From assembly GCF_014117325.1 (NCBI RefSeq), contig NZ_CP059732.1, forward strand, positions 7,019,001-7,083,000: a stretch of DNA of 64,000 nt. Reading direction: 5' to 3'. This stretch comes from Spirosoma foliorum. GTDB lineage: Bacteria; Bacteroidota; Bacteroidia; Cytophagales; Spirosomataceae. Shown piece after piece: positions 17,553 to 27,747 of this stretch (within the stretch, counting starts at the first letter, position 1; the number at the start of each line of letters is the position of its first letter). The notes under the pieces are model-generated. The model was not told the DNA's origin, searched no databases, and saw only the letters and a list, made by a program, of their open reading frames with translations. The position numbers and the translations under genes were made by a program.

Positions 17553-19688
17553 TCAGAACCGCCAACGCGCCTGCACCTTCACTTCCGTTTTATGCGGAGC
17601 ATCAATCTGGTCGAGGTCAGAGCCAACGGTGGTCTGATTGGTCAAATCGGTTCTGGCCCAACGAACCCAGACGTCCAAATGGCGATTCAAGCCGTATTGC
17701 ATCAATAAATAATGGCGGATACCTCGGTCGAAGTAAGCTGGAAAGGAGAACGCATAGAGGACATCCCGCTCATAGACATACTGCCGACTATCATAATCAT
17801 CGGTACCAAACAGGGCAACCCGACCGCTTAAACTAAGGCGTCGATAATCCAGCGTGGCATCCTGAACCAAAACGAATCCACGAGAAACGGGTTGCCCTGA
17901 ATACGCAAACCCACCCCATTGCGCTCGCGATCGCAACGATAAACCACGCATGAGCTTATACTCGGCATTGAGGGCGTAGTTCCGTCGCGTAGTACCAACA
18001 ACATCTTTGACCTTGCCAATCGTCAGATTTTTCTGCTTATGCTCTTCATGGTAGACAGCATAAAACGCCGTTTTTCGATTAGGAGTGTACCGTGCCTGAA
18101 ATAAGTAATCGAATCCGTCCGACGGTTTATCAACCAGATATTTCAGCCACGGGAAATTAAAATAGTCGAAAAAGCCGCCTATAGTCAGCTTCCGATAAAC
18201 GGTATATTTCAAACCCAGGTACGCGCCCGACTCATTAATTGTTCGGCTTCCTTCACTAAAGCCATTGCTATAGAAACTGTGAAAGCTGCGGTCGTAATGT
18301 CGCAACACAATAGCCATATCAATCTTTTTAGTCAGGCTGGCTAGTGCGCCACCCACTGCCCCAATTCCGCCTGAATTCGTAGCAGAACCGCTGCTGCGGG
18401 CTACTTCAGAAAATAGATTCCAGTTTCGCCAGATGTAGCTCCCGTGCACACCCACAACGAGATTTTGCTTTCCTGTAAATTCATACTGGTTGTATGGAAG
18501 ATCTCGCTTCTGAAAAAATTTATCAAACGTCGTTCGCAGGAAGGTTAACCCAAGTTGAAACTGGCGACGATTATGATACAGAAGATGCGCGCCAACGTTC
18601 GTTTCGAGCAAGCTTCCCTGATCGTCAATCTCAGCTTGTGTTCGGTGTAAGCCCGACGTTTGCAACGAGGTAGCGGTAGTCTCGCCCAGGCTATCGGCAG
18701 TTAGATTAGCATCACGATGGTTTCGGGAAGCTAACAGTGTTATATCTACCGTTCGATGCAACGAATAAGTGGCCGTTGCGCCCCGGAAATAACCATATTC
18801 TGTAAGCGAAGTATAAGGTCGGGCGCCTAGTGTTGGTCGACGAACGGTCTGAACTGTTTCGGCGCTTTTGCCCAGAACAAATCCCGCCGATAAGACGAGC
18901 CCCTGCCCGACTTGTACTTGATAATCGCCCACGAGTATATTCCGCCAGCGCCCCCGGTTTTGTAATTGGGCATGAAACGAAATGTAATCGGCCCCATAGT
19001 GTCGGGTTGAAGGTTGCCAGTTTATCAATTCACCAGGGTCTTTTTCCGCTGTTAGGCCAATGCTGAACATTCGAGGGCGACTGTAGCGATAGCGGGCATA
19101 ATACTGACCAGAATTACCCAAATACCGAGTTGGCAGATTACCCTTTTTGTCAGGTTCAGCCCCAGAAAACCCTTTTTGCTGCTCCAGAACCTGTTCGTAA
19201 CGGACAATTAGATAGTTATCCGTTGGATTCGGCAAAGCGCCAAATAAGCTCGGAGTTCCAGCTACTGTAACGAAAGGTAGCAACCGACGAATCGTTGGCA
19301 AGTCGAAACCCGGCACAGCCTGTAGCTCATAAATGGATAACAGATCACCAAATTCGGCTCTATAAGCAGCCAGACTGCTTAATTGGCGTTCCGTAAGAAG
19401 ATACGTAGTCTCTAGCTCGTCTCGGCTCGCCACGTTAAGATCGAGTGGATTTGCGTAAAGTTGGGTCAGCGCGTCATATACAGACTGATAATCAATACCC
19501 TCAGTTTGTACAGGAAACAGATCCTGAAGATATCGACTAATATCATCCGAACGATCCGCATTCCGACCAACAGATGTAGTTGATTGCGCAAAAACAGGAA
19601 TAGCGGTCGCAAATCCGACCGCTATCAGTAGACAAAGAGTTCGTAAAAATCCTTTTTGTTCAAGTACAGTACAGTTTGTCTTCGCCAT
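17553..19688 (-). CDS. Helix-hairpin-helix (ComEA-like) plus outer-membrane beta-barrel protein
   Basis: A 711-residue exported protein. A signal peptide ends near AIPVFAQ (about residue 35). Residues about 75-145 contain two helix-hairpin-helix units (LDLNVASRDELETT and LSIYELQAVPGFDLPTIRRL), the DNA-binding fold seen in ComEA. The rest is rich in alternating aromatic and polar residues with many Tyr/Arg strands, ending in VKVQARWRF with terminal Phe, as in outer-membrane barrels. Bacteroidota encode many proteins of this build; a role in DNA uptake is a guess, since the HhH may simply be a protein-binding module. Confidence 0.75.
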   Translation of the reverse strand: MAKTNCTVLEQKGFLRTLCLLIAVGFATAIPVFAQSTTSVGRNADRSDDISRYLQDLFPVQTEGIDYQSVYDALTQLYANPLDLNVASRDELETTYLLTERQLSSLAAYRAEFGDLLSIYELQAVPGFDLPTIRRLLPFVTVAGTPSLFGALPNPTDNYLIVRYEQVLEQQKGFSGAEPDKKGNLPTRYLGNSGQYYARYRYSRPRMFSIGLTAEKDPGELINWQPSTRHYGADYISFHAQLQNRGRWRNILVGDYQVQVGQGLVLSAGFVLGKSAETVQTVRRPTLGARPYTSLTEYGYFRGATATYSLHRTVDITLLASRNHRDANLTADSLGETTATSLQTSGLHRTQAEIDDQGSLLETNVGAHLLYHNRRQFQLGLTFLRTTFDKFFQKRDLPYNQYEFTGKQNLVVGVHGSYIWRNWNLFSEVARSSGSATNSGGIGAVGGALASLTKKIDMAIVLRHYDRSFHSFYSNGFSEGSRTINESGAYLGLKYTVYRKLTIGGFFDYFNFPWLKYLVDKPSDGFDYLFQARYTPNRKTAFYAVYHEEHKQKNLTIGKVKDVVGTTRRNYALNAEYKLMRGLSLRSRAQWGGFAYSGQPVSRGFVLVQDATLDYRRLSLSGRVALFGTDDYDSRQYVYERDVLYAFSFPAYFDRGIRHYLLMQYGLNRHLDVWVRWARTDLTNQTTVGSDLDQIDAPHKTEVKVQARWRF

Positions 19689-19787
19689 AACTTGATCGCT
19701 AGAAAGTCTGCTAGCAAGTGAGACGAAAACAACCCAATAAAGATACTATTCAAAGCAAAAAATATACATATACGTACATTTTGCTTA

Positions 19788-21044
19788 TTAAGAGAAGCGT
19801 CTTTTTAAGATTTCAACCAATTCACTGACTTCATCACTACTCATATCCCATAGATACTGAGACGCATAGCGATAGGAAATCAGATCTAACGCCTGGCCAT
19901 AGTTATTCAACGTATCGATTTCCTCGACAGCCTGATTGTAGGCGCTTGAATTCCCGTTGAAAAGTTGATTGATAAACCGGAATTTCTGATTTAACGAAAT
20001 ACTCCGGGCAACACTCTCAATTGGCGCCCGATGGAAAGTTTCGGCAACGGTCGATGGTTCAGCAGGTGCTGTGTCTCGCAACGTATCGTTCAGAGAAGGG
20101 GGCGTATCAACAGCAATAATTGGTTGTTTAACCTCAGTAGGTGTTGTAATTGCCCCTGTTTGCAACGGTGATGGCTGACTGATAGGCGCAACGGGTTCTG
20201 GTCCGCCCGACGTGCCATCGATAAATTTAGTCCCAGACGAGCTGAAATCCTCCACTAAATCTGGCGCAGGCGTTAAGTCTGGCCGGGGTGGAATAGCAGG
20301 GCTGGTTGTTTCAGCTAACGATTCTATTGCTACTAGTGGCGCTGGCGGAACGGTAGACTCTATAGCTGTATCAAAAAATGAGCGGAGCGGGGCAGCAGGG
20401 ATACTATCGGGTACATGACTGCGCAACAACGCCGATACGTCCATTGGCAACTTCTCCGAAAACTGAGCAACAAATTTGTCATATTGCTCAATTTCGTGTC
20501 CTTTCTGAGTCAAGGCTTCATCCAGGTAAATCAAAGCCTGATTCACATAAATAAACGATTTCCCATTCATCCGTTGGGTGATATGCGCCGGAATGAACTG
20601 GTTGATCTTCGTATAACGCACTATTTGCTTAAGCGCAGCCGATGTTACCGTAAAATCGGGTTGTCCCCGCAGGAGATCATCAAAGTAAGAACGAGGGTCA
20701 AAAATCAGGATAATTGCGCGCCGGGTAGCATCCGCCAGAAGTGGTTCCAAATGCTCCCGTCGAACCGAAATATATTGCGACACCACATTCATAAAGTTCT
20801 GTAGAGCCTCCTGGACTTCCTCATTGGTAAAGTCAAAATAAGGACTCCGGAACTTTGCCGCATCGGCCTGCCACTTATCCGACAAACTACTGATAATAAA
20901 CAGGTTAATTTGGCTAATAGGGGTAAGCGAAAGGATTTGCTTACCATTCATAGTCGCATGCTGTTGATAGAAATCAGAGGCAATCCGACGAGCGTAGGAT
21001 TTACTATATTCAGTAAGGGCGTTGGCGTTAAACTTGTTCGACAT
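19788..21044 (-). CDS. Conserved protein of unknown function with Pro-rich linker
   Basis: From the ATG at 21044 (MSNKFNANALTEYSKSYAR) the protein has about 418 residues; an upstream in-frame start at 21200 would add 52 residues of poor quality. The N-terminal half (to about residue 235) is alpha-helical and soluble, the middle (about 235-330) is a Pro/Ala/Thr-rich linker, and the C-terminal 80 residues are helical and acidic (IEEIDTLNNYG-like and ELVEILKRR). No signal peptide or membrane helix. Divergent from tdk. I do not recognise a family. Confidence 0.7.
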   Translation of the reverse strand: MSNKFNANALTEYSKSYARRIASDFYQQHATMNGKQILSLTPISQINLFIISSLSDKWQADAAKFRSPYFDFTNEEVQEALQNFMNVVSQYISVRREHLEPLLADATRRAIILIFDPRSYFDDLLRGQPDFTVTSAALKQIVRYTKINQFIPAHITQRMNGKSFIYVNQALIYLDEALTQKGHEIEQYDKFVAQFSEKLPMDVSALLRSHVPDSIPAAPLRSFFDTAIESTVPPAPLVAIESLAETTSPAIPPRPDLTPAPDLVEDFSSSGTKFIDGTSGGPEPVAPISQPSPLQTGAITTPTEVKQPIIAVDTPPSLNDTLRDTAPAEPSTVAETFHRAPIESVARSISLNQKFRFINQLFNGNSSAYNQAVEEIDTLNNYGQALDLISYRYASQYLWDMSSDEVSELVEILKRRFS

Positions 21045-21250
21045 TAGGAAAAGCCTTTGTTTTGTAAATATATAACTTTCGGCTACAAACCGATTGGTGT
21101 CAATAAAGAAATCAAATGCAGCGGGATGCGCCCCATGGTTTAAGCCCACAACGGGTAAACCATGTGGATAAATAAAACAATATTCATTCCTCTTGTTCAC
21201 GGCAGGTTGCAGTTGATTAACTAATCTTCTCAGTTTATTGCGTTTAACTA

Positions 21251-21880
21251 ATGTTTATTGAACCCTCCCGACGACGCGAACCACCCCACCTACGCACAGG
21301 TTGGATTGAAGTGATTTGCGGCTCTATGTTTTCTGGTAAAACCGAAGAATTAATTCGTCGGCTTACACGGGCTCGTATTGCAAAACTGAATGTTCAAATC
21401 TTTAAACCTGCAATAGACACACGCTACCACGCCGAAAATATCGTTTCTCATTCTGAAATGGCCATTCATTCAACTCCTGTGCAAACAGCGGGCCAGATTC
21501 TCGCGCTAGCCGGTGATTGTGATGTAGTAGGGATAGATGAAGCCCAATTTTTTGATAAAGACATCACAACTATTTGTAATGAACTGGCCAATCAGGGAAA
21601 ACGCGTTATAGTCGCTGGCCTTGATATGGACTTTTCGGGGCAGCCTTTTGGTTGTATGCCCCAGCTTTTGAGCATTGCTGAATACGTCACAAAGGTCCAT
21701 GCTATTTGCGTAGTCTGTGGCGATATTGCTCAGTACTCCTACCGACTCGTTCCATCAAAAGAACGCGTACTACTCGGCGAAACCGACAGTTACGAAGCCC
21801 GCTGCCGACGTTGTTTTAACCTTGGCAACGAGGCTGGCCGCAAGGAGTGGGCCTACGAAAACATTACGAATGATGAATAG
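21251..21880 (+). CDS. tdk: Thymidine kinase
   Basis: A 209-residue type II thymidine kinase that phosphorylates thymidine in nucleotide salvage. The P-loop is [14 protein letters not shown], the DEAQFF motif gives the Walker B acid, [11 protein letters not shown] is the lasso region, and the zinc site is formed by CVVCGD and CRRC. The end overlaps the start of the next gene by 11 bases (ATGATGAATAG), so translation of the two is coupled. Confidence 0.95.
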   Translation: MFIEPSRRREPPHLRTGWIEVICGSMFSGKTEELIRRLTRARIAKLNVQIFKPAIDTRYHAENIVSHSEMAIHSTPVQTAGQILALAGDCDVVGIDEAQFFDKDITTICNELANQGKRVIVAGLDMDFSGQPFGCMPQLLSIAEYVTKVHAICVVCGDIAQYSYRLVPSKERVLLGETDSYEARCRRCFNLGNEAGRKEWAYENITNDE

Positions 21881-24176
21881 GCTTATCGATATACAGATAA
21901 AAAAAGCAGGACTCAAGAAATCACTTTCTAAGTCCTGCTTTTTGTTGGTATTATTTTATTTAGCACTCACTCAGTATTCAGCACTTGGTCAAATTGGCCT
22001 ATGGCAAACGCATGTCAGCTACCAGTCGGGTCAGTCAGTGGCAGTAGTTGGGACGAAAATATATGCAGCCACGCAGAATGGTTTTTTCTACTACGACAAA
22101 GCCACCAACGAAATAACCACGCTCAGTAAAACCTCGGGCTTGAGCGATGTAGGTATCAGCCGACTCCTCTACCTAGCTGATCAGAAAAAGTTGCTCATTG
22201 CCTACAGAAACGGCAATCTGGATCTTTTAACACTAACCGCCACTGGCGAACCGGGCACCGTAACCAACATCAACACAATTGTTTCGGCATCAACCTTACC
22301 AACAGCACGCGGTATAAACCATCTGAATCGTATTGACAACAACACCTATCTCAGTACCGATTTTGGGTTGGTTGTGTTGGACTTGGGTAAGAATGAAATA
22401 CGGGACACCTACTTTAGTCAACGCGCCGATGGCACGCCTTTACCCATTTACCAGACAGCGGTCACTAACGATAGTCTATATGCGTTAACCGGTCCAGCAA
22501 GCGCGACAAACACGGGCTTTAAACTCCGCGCGGTTCGCTTTGCCACCAGTGTCAACATTGTTGACCCAGCCAACTGGCGAACAGTAATTGAACCCGGTAC
22601 ACAAGTCTCATCCATTGTAACCAATCAAGGGCGGTTATCTGCCACGGTTAGTGGAACGGGCATTTATGAGCGGCAAAATGGGAAATGGGCACTAACGCAA
22701 TCCCTGACGAATGCTATTATTCGGCAATTCCCAGCAGCAACTGGTTTACTGTTAGCTACAGATAAAGCTATTACCTCGCCTGGTTCCGGCTCATTTTCAG
22801 GCTCACTTTTAACTGACCCACGCGAGGTTGTAGCCGACGGCAATACAATATGGGTTGCCGATACTAAAAATGGATTGCTGCTCGGAAATGCAGGTCAATT
22901 TCAGCGGATTGCCCCCGAAGGTCCAACCCGTGATTCGTTTGCTAATCTATATACATACCCTCAGGCATTGGCAGCCTTACCTAATGGCCCCCTTGATGCC
23001 ACATTGCTAACCGCCAACCAGCCTCCTTATGAGCTTTTTTCAGTACCGGATGCCCGGTGGGTTAATTCCTTACCAACAGGATTAAGTTACGGCTTTAATT
23101 CGGCGGCCTATTTGCCCACTGAGCAGAAACTCTACCTGGGCAGTTTTGGCGGTGGCTTATGGACTCAAACCGGGGGAGAAACACCAACACCTGTCACATT
23201 GCCGGCGACTATAAGTCCCTATATCAGTAGCCTGGCTACCGATACCGATGGAAACTTGTGGCTAACAACGGGTAAAACACCTGCCTCACAACAAGCAACT
23301 TTGCACGTTCGACGAACGGATGGCACGTTCCAATCTTTCCCTATTGTCAGTCAGACAAATATTGTACAAATCGTTCCCGACGACAACGGCTTTCTCTGGC
23401 TTCGCCCCGATCTGGGCGGTGGGTTACTCGTTGTTGATCCTCAAAACAATCGTACCCGATTTCTGACGACACAAACAGGGCAAGGAGGTTTGCTTTCCAA
23501 TAGCATTCGGGCATTGGTGAAAGATCGCAATGGATCAATCTGGACAGGCACCGATCTTGGCCCAACTGTCTTCGACAGCCCATACGCAGCCTTCGATGCA
23601 ACGATTGACGCTCAGCCTCCCCTACTTAACCGAAGACGATTGCTAGCTAATGAACTCATCACAGCCATTGCCGTAGACGGGGGCAATCGAAAATGGATAG
23701 GTACACAAAAGGGAATCTATCACGTTGCGGCCGATGGCTCACAGCTATTGGATACGTTCACGGCAGATAACAGTCCTCTACCGAATAATCTTGTTCAAGC
23801 ACTAGCTATTGAACCCACTACTGGCAAAGTATTTATCGAAACGGGTGCCTCAGGCAGTTCCAACGGATTGGTATCCTATCAGGGACCAGCCACAGAACCT
23901 GCCGAAGCGCTATCGGAGCTGACTATTTTTCCAAATCCAGTTCGTCCTGATTTTAATGGCACAGTCGGGATTAATGGGCTTACCGAAAACTCAACCGTAA
24001 AAATCCTTGATGCCGGAGGCCAGTTAGTCTACGAAACCAAGTCACAAGGCGGTACCGCGACCTGGAATCTCCGCGATTATCGGGGCAGGCAGGCACAAAC
24101 AGGTATTTATTTAGTTGTGGTCGTTACAGCCGATGGTTCAGAAGGGCTTCGGGGGAAACTGGCGGTTGTCCGGTAA
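21870..24176 (+). CDS. porZ: PorZ-like type IX secretion protein (two beta-propellers and sorting domain)
   Basis: About 768 residues from the ATG at 21870 (or 21873). A signal peptide spans roughly residues 20-40 ([20 protein letters not shown]). The mature start [14 protein letters not shown] and [22 protein letters not shown] are like PorZ, the surface protein that delivers anionic lipopolysaccharide to type IX cargo in Porphyromonas. Repeats such as [20 protein letters not shown] and [10 protein letters not shown] are two-component-regulator propeller blades. The C-terminus ([12 protein letters not shown] onward) is a type A sorting domain. Naming as PorZ is from N-terminal likeness and architecture. 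Confidence 0.78.
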   Translation: MMNRLIDIQIKKAGLKKSLSKSCFLLVLFYLALTQYSALGQIGLWQTHVSYQSGQSVAVVGTKIYAATQNGFFYYDKATNEITTLSKTSGLSDVGISRLLYLADQKKLLIAYRNGNLDLLTLTATGEPGTVTNINTIVSASTLPTARGINHLNRIDNNTYLSTDFGLVVLDLGKNEIRDTYFSQRADGTPLPIYQTAVTNDSLYALTGPASATNTGFKLRAVRFATSVNIVDPANWRTVIEPGTQVSSIVTNQGRLSATVSGTGIYERQNGKWALTQSLTNAIIRQFPAATGLLLATDKAITSPGSGSFSGSLLTDPREVVADGNTIWVADTKNGLLLGNAGQFQRIAPEGPTRDSFANLYTYPQALAALPNGPLDATLLTANQPPYELFSVPDARWVNSLPTGLSYGFNSAAYLPTEQKLYLGSFGGGLWTQTGGETPTPVTLPATISPYISSLATDTDGNLWLTTGKTPASQQATLHVRRTDGTFQSFPIVSQTNIVQIVPDDNGFLWLRPDLGGGLLVVDPQNNRTRFLTTQTGQGGLLSNSIRALVKDRNGSIWTGTDLGPTVFDSPYAAFDATIDAQPPLLNRRRLLANELITAIAVDGGNRKWIGTQKGIYHVAADGSQLLDTFTADNSPLPNNLVQALAIEPTTGKVFIETGASGSSNGLVSYQGPATEPAEALSELTIFPNPVRPDFNGTVGINGLTENSTVKILDAGGQLVYETKSQGGTATWNLRDYRGRQAQTGIYLVVVVTADGSEGLRGKLAVVR

Positions 24177-24247
24177 CCTCTGCTGTTGAAATAAACTGTA
24201 TTTCTCACGGTATTTTCTCACATACCTAAAGAAGCTACCAACCCGCA

Positions 24248-24279
24248 TTTGACGAATCAGGTCATTTTGCCTACTTTTG
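24248..24279 (+). promoter_or_regulatory. Bacteroidota-type promoter for pdhB
   Basis: TTTG at 24248-24251, a 20-base spacer, and TACTTTTG at 24272-24279, an exact match to the TTTG/TAnnTTTG consensus of Bacteroidota housekeeping promoters. It would start transcription near 24286, about 60 bases before the pdhB ATG. This is the best promoter match I found in the window. Confidence 0.6.
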
Positions 24280-24347
24280 ATCAATTTTTCAGCCATCTGG
24301 CCTGATTTCGATCAGGCAGGTAACTAACCGAAAGCAACACACTCAGC

Positions 24348-25328
24348 ATGAGAGAAATACAGTTCCGCGAAGCCCTGCGGGAGGCCATGACGGAAGAAAT
24401 GCGCCGGGACCCACTGGTCTATCTGATGGGCGAAGAGGTCGCCGAATACAATGGTGCTTACAAAGTTAGCCAGGGTATGCTGGACGAATTCGGTCCGGAG
24501 CGCGTAATCGATACCCCCATTGCCGAACTTGGCTTTGCCGGTATAGGTGTTGGTTCAGCCATCAATGGTCTGCGACCAATCATCGAATTTATGACCTTTA
24601 ACTTCTCGCTGGTTGCGATTGATCAGGTCATTAACTCGGCAGCTAAAATTATGTCGATGTCAGGTGGGCAGTATTCTTGTCCTATCGTGTTCCGGGGTCC
24701 AACGGGTAATGCGGGCATGCTATCCTCACAACACTCGCAGAACTTCGAGAATTGGTTTGCCAATACGTCGGGTTTGAAAGTGGTTGTTCCATCCAATCCT
24801 TACGACGCCAAAGGTCTTCTGAAATCATGTATCCGCGATAACGACCCTGTTATTTTCATGGAGTCGGAGCTGATGTACGGCGACAAAGGTCAGGTACCCG
24901 AAGAAGAATACTTAATTCCAATTGGGCAAGCCAAAATTGTTCGCGAAGGAAACGACGTAACAATCGTGTCGTTTGGTAAAATCATGAAAGTAGCTTTAGC
25001 TGCCGCTGATGAGCTAGCGAAAAATGGAGTTTCGGCAGAAGTAATTGACCTTCGCTCGGTTCGTCCGATTGATTACGCGACTATTATCAACTCGGTGAAG
25101 AAAACCAACCGATGTGTGATTGTTGAAGAAGCCTGGCCGCTGGCGGCTATTTCGTCGGAGTTGACCTACAACATCCAACGGAATGCCTTCGATTACTTAG
25201 ATGCACCAGTTGTACGTGTGAACAGCATGGATTTACCCTTGCCTTACGCACCAACACTGATTGAAGCTATTCTGCCAAACGTGAAGCGCACGTTGCAAGC
25301 GGTAGAGGCAGTTATGTATAAGAAGTAA
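24348..25328 (+). CDS. pdhB: Pyruvate dehydrogenase E1 component subunit beta
   Basis: A 326-residue transketolase-like subunit of the pyruvate dehydrogenase complex, which with E1 alpha decarboxylates pyruvate using thiamine diphosphate. Family sequences: LMGEEVAEYNGAYKVSQG, TPIAELGFAGIGVG, MTFNFSLVAIDQVINSAAK, FRGPTGNAGMLSSQHSQ, and PVVRVNSMDLPLPYAP at the C-terminal transketolase domain. Full length. E1 alpha is not adjacent. Own promoter upstream and a strong terminator downstream make it monocistronic. Confidence 0.95.
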   Translation: MREIQFREALREAMTEEMRRDPLVYLMGEEVAEYNGAYKVSQGMLDEFGPERVIDTPIAELGFAGIGVGSAINGLRPIIEFMTFNFSLVAIDQVINSAAKIMSMSGGQYSCPIVFRGPTGNAGMLSSQHSQNFENWFANTSGLKVVVPSNPYDAKGLLKSCIRDNDPVIFMESELMYGDKGQVPEEEYLIPIGQAKIVREGNDVTIVSFGKIMKVALAAADELAKNGVSAEVIDLRSVRPIDYATIINSVKKTNRCVIVEEAWPLAAISSELTYNIQRNAFDYLDAPVVRVNSMDLPLPYAPTLIEAILPNVKRTLQAVEAVMYKK

Positions 25329-25440
25329 GTAATGCGGGTGGAAACCCGCATTACTAAAAAAAGCGTTGGCCTCATCAGCCAACGCTTTTTTTGTTTTGTT
25401 ATAAACAAAAATACCCGGTCGTTTTGAAGCGGCCGGGTAT
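25329..25440. terminator. REP-like palindrome, bidirectional terminator and further hairpin after pdhB
   Basis: Directly after the pdhB stop, GTAATGCGGGTGG...AAACCCGCATTAC (25329-25354) is a palindrome with the GCGGGTGGAAACCCGC core also seen at 38754-38804. AGCGTTGGC/GCCAACGCT (25362-25386) with flanking A- and T-runs is a strong bidirectional terminator. A third hairpin with TACCCGG/CCGGGTA arms lies at 25411-25440. Confidence 0.85.
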
Positions 25441-25553
25441 TGATTGATGCAATTGTAGGTAAAACGCCTGAAGTATAATTTTAGTTTAGCAGTTGAAAAA
25501 TAATGAAATAGTTTTTCAATATAATCGTAACATGAATAAAATCAGATATTCCC

Positions 25554-25892
25554 TTGGCTAAAACTACCGCATTGCGCCCTTCAGGTCGCACCATTTATGA
25601 GGTGACCATTCAGTATACAGGCTCATTATCGACCATTCGTCAACGAGAGCCAACGGTCATCTTCTTTTCTAATCTCCGCAAAGCTGTAGATGCTATTACA
25701 GCGGAGTTGGCCTTAAATAACTGGCCACCCAAAGTCAATTACATGGCTGTTTACAGGGGAGTAAAGCTCAGAAGTTTTTATAGCTGCGATTTCCATATGG
25801 CCGACATGCGGATTTTCCGGATTAAAATCATCCCAAGAATTCTCAATCCGGCATTGCCCCGATTGGGTATCGATGAAAACCCAGCGAAGTAG
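25554..25892 (+). CDS. Small basic hypothetical protein
   Basis: A 112-residue frame whose only upstream start is TTG at 25554 (MAKTTALRPSGRTIYEVT). It is basic, without signal peptide; YEVTIQYTGSLSTI and LRKAVDAITAELALN suggest an alpha/beta fold. A nine-codon ATG frame (25532) overlaps the TTG in another frame. No family recognised; the weak start leaves some doubt that it is expressed as shown. Confidence 0.45.
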   Translation: MAKTTALRPSGRTIYEVTIQYTGSLSTIRQREPTVIFFSNLRKAVDAITAELALNNWPPKVNYMAVYRGVKLRSFYSCDFHMADMRIFRIKIIPRILNPALPRLGIDENPAK

Positions 25893-26019
25893 AATACTGT
25901 TAGGAAATGGTCAAGGGTGGTTAGGTATTGTCAAGCGTTGAACGTAAGCTTCATCCCTAGTTTGACTTACCAAATCATGCTTTAGCCGATAAAGGAGAGT
26001 TAGTAATCCTTCAACTCCA

Positions 26020-27600
26020 ATGAATCATCAACGTTTAGTAGGAATCATTTGTTGGCTATCGCTATTGAGTCCATCGGTTTACAGTCAGACTACCTTAACA
26101 ACCCTGCCCCTGTCTGTTACCGTTGCTTGTCCTGGATCGACAATAGACGTTCGCTTTATAATGCCTGACGACACGTACAGGTATGTCACAGCGGCTACGA
26201 CCTATTCTGTACAAATAGCCATTGGGGGCGATTATTTCGATATTCCAACCAGTAAAACTCGAAATGCCAGTCTGGGACTAAGTGCTAGCCTGCCAAAGTC
26301 GTTAGCACCCGGAGGGACTTATTCGGTTCGTATGACGATAAAAAACCCGGACTACACGGGTACGCCCAGTCCAACCAGGTTAATCATTAAAGGCCAGGCG
26401 GCTATTCCTTCTCCACCACTTGTCGACTCCCTGAATGTGGATTGTATGTCTACCAATCGGTCCTCCATGGCTGGATTATATTCAGACATATCATTTCGAC
26501 TCGCTCCCAACGCTACCCCCCGGCTTTATTATAACGAGCCAGGAGGCAGTTTTACCGACTATGCGGAGTTTCCATATGAAACCAAACTACCCTCTGGAGA
26601 CTATGTCCGCGATAAGCAGTATGGCTATTTTCAACTTAACAAAACGGGTGCAACGTCAACCACCTACGTCTACCCCGTTTCGGAACATATTTATTACCTA
26701 ACCCAGCTAATCGATGGTTGTGAGAGTGAGCCGGTTGCCAGCAAGCTGCGCATTCTCTGGAAAGCGAGTGGTGGACCAGGGGTACTCAACCCCATGAAAG
26801 ACAATTATCGTTATGGGCAGGTTGGCTATTGCCAGGGAGAAAAGGCTCTTCCTTTGAATGTCAATGGCCATCTGCCACCACCCGAGAATTTTCAAGTCGC
26901 TTACTGGTTAGGAGATCCCTTATATCAGCCTCGTACCTTCATTCCACCTACGCCGGATACTAGTCAACCCGGTCACATGGTTTATAGCATGAATCTATTT
27001 CCAATTGATTATAGCAAAGGCTGTGGAAATGAGAATCTGCTTACCTATACGTATGTAAAAGTGACCGTTACGCCAACGCCGACCAAGCCCGTTGCCACTA
27101 CTGGCCTGATTGAATACTATCAGGGACAACCCTCAACGCCCTTGAGTGCTTCGGCCACGGATAGTACCTCAACTTTGGTCTGGTATGGCATGAACGCCAC
27201 TGGTGGCACCAGCTCATTAGCCGCTCCTCTGCCCCCCACCAACCAGACCGGGGAATTCACCTATTATGTAGCCCAAAAAGTAGGCGCCTGCGAAGGGGAT
27301 CGAACGGCGATCACTGTGCGTGTCAATCCCTTACTTGGTCTAGAGGACTCTTGGCTAGAAACTCACAGTCAGTTGTATCCCAATCCCGTGAATACCTGGC
27401 TAACGGTACAGGTTAGTGGGGTTTCGGCCCAACATCCGGCTAATCTGGAACTAGTTGATGAAACTGGCCGATCTTTACAAAAATACACCAGTCAACGGGA
27501 GACCAATGTGCTAAATCTGGATAGGTATGCAAGTGGAAATTATTACCTACGAATCCAACTGGATAATAAACAACTCGTGAAGCGGATTGTAAAACTATAA
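26020..27600 (+). CDS. Secreted protein with type IX sorting domain
   Basis: A 526-residue exported protein. Signal peptide MNHQRLVGIICWLSLL to PSVYSQ. The body consists of beta-rich, Ig-like segments with conserved Cys; TPTPTKPVATTGLIEYYQGQ and VCEG-type repeats are common in Bacteroidota surface adhesins. The C-terminus LYPNPVNTWLTVQVSG to YASGNYYLRIQLDNKQ and LVKRIVKL is a type A sorting domain, so it is exported by the type IX system and anchored or released at the surface. No catalytic motif seen. Confidence 0.78.
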   Translation: MNHQRLVGIICWLSLLSPSVYSQTTLTTLPLSVTVACPGSTIDVRFIMPDDTYRYVTAATTYSVQIAIGGDYFDIPTSKTRNASLGLSASLPKSLAPGGTYSVRMTIKNPDYTGTPSPTRLIIKGQAAIPSPPLVDSLNVDCMSTNRSSMAGLYSDISFRLAPNATPRLYYNEPGGSFTDYAEFPYETKLPSGDYVRDKQYGYFQLNKTGATSTTYVYPVSEHIYYLTQLIDGCESEPVASKLRILWKASGGPGVLNPMKDNYRYGQVGYCQGEKALPLNVNGHLPPPENFQVAYWLGDPLYQPRTFIPPTPDTSQPGHMVYSMNLFPIDYSKGCGNENLLTYTYVKVTVTPTPTKPVATTGLIEYYQGQPSTPLSASATDSTSTLVWYGMNATGGTSSLAAPLPPTNQTGEFTYYVAQKVGACEGDRTAITVRVNPLLGLEDSWLETHSQLYPNPVNTWLTVQVSGVSAQHPANLELVDETGRSLQKYTSQRETNVLNLDRYASGNYYLRIQLDNKQLVKRIVKL

Positions 27601-27615
27601 GCAAAGTCAGAGGCT

Positions 27616-27655
27616 GTTTTTTGTCATCCCTCCTAAAGTCGGGATGACAAAAAAC
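27616..27655. repeat. 15 bp perfect hairpin
   Basis: GTTTTTTGTCATCCC (27616-27630) and GGGATGACAAAAAAC (27641-27655) are perfect reverse complements around a 10-base loop. The U-rich stem end allows function as a weak terminator between the convergent sorting-domain gene and nadC. Confidence 0.7.
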
Positions 27656-27747
27656 AATTCAATTTTAGAGTAATCTAAAAAGTTTAAACAGCTACTACAT
27701 TTACAACTCCTGACAATACCTGACCACCCTTAACCATCCCCTATCCT

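Noticed and set aside
21717..21869. Longer N-terminus of the PorZ-like protein overlapping tdk
   Set aside because: It would put 51 residues before the signal peptide; the ATG at 21870 gives a normal signal peptide.
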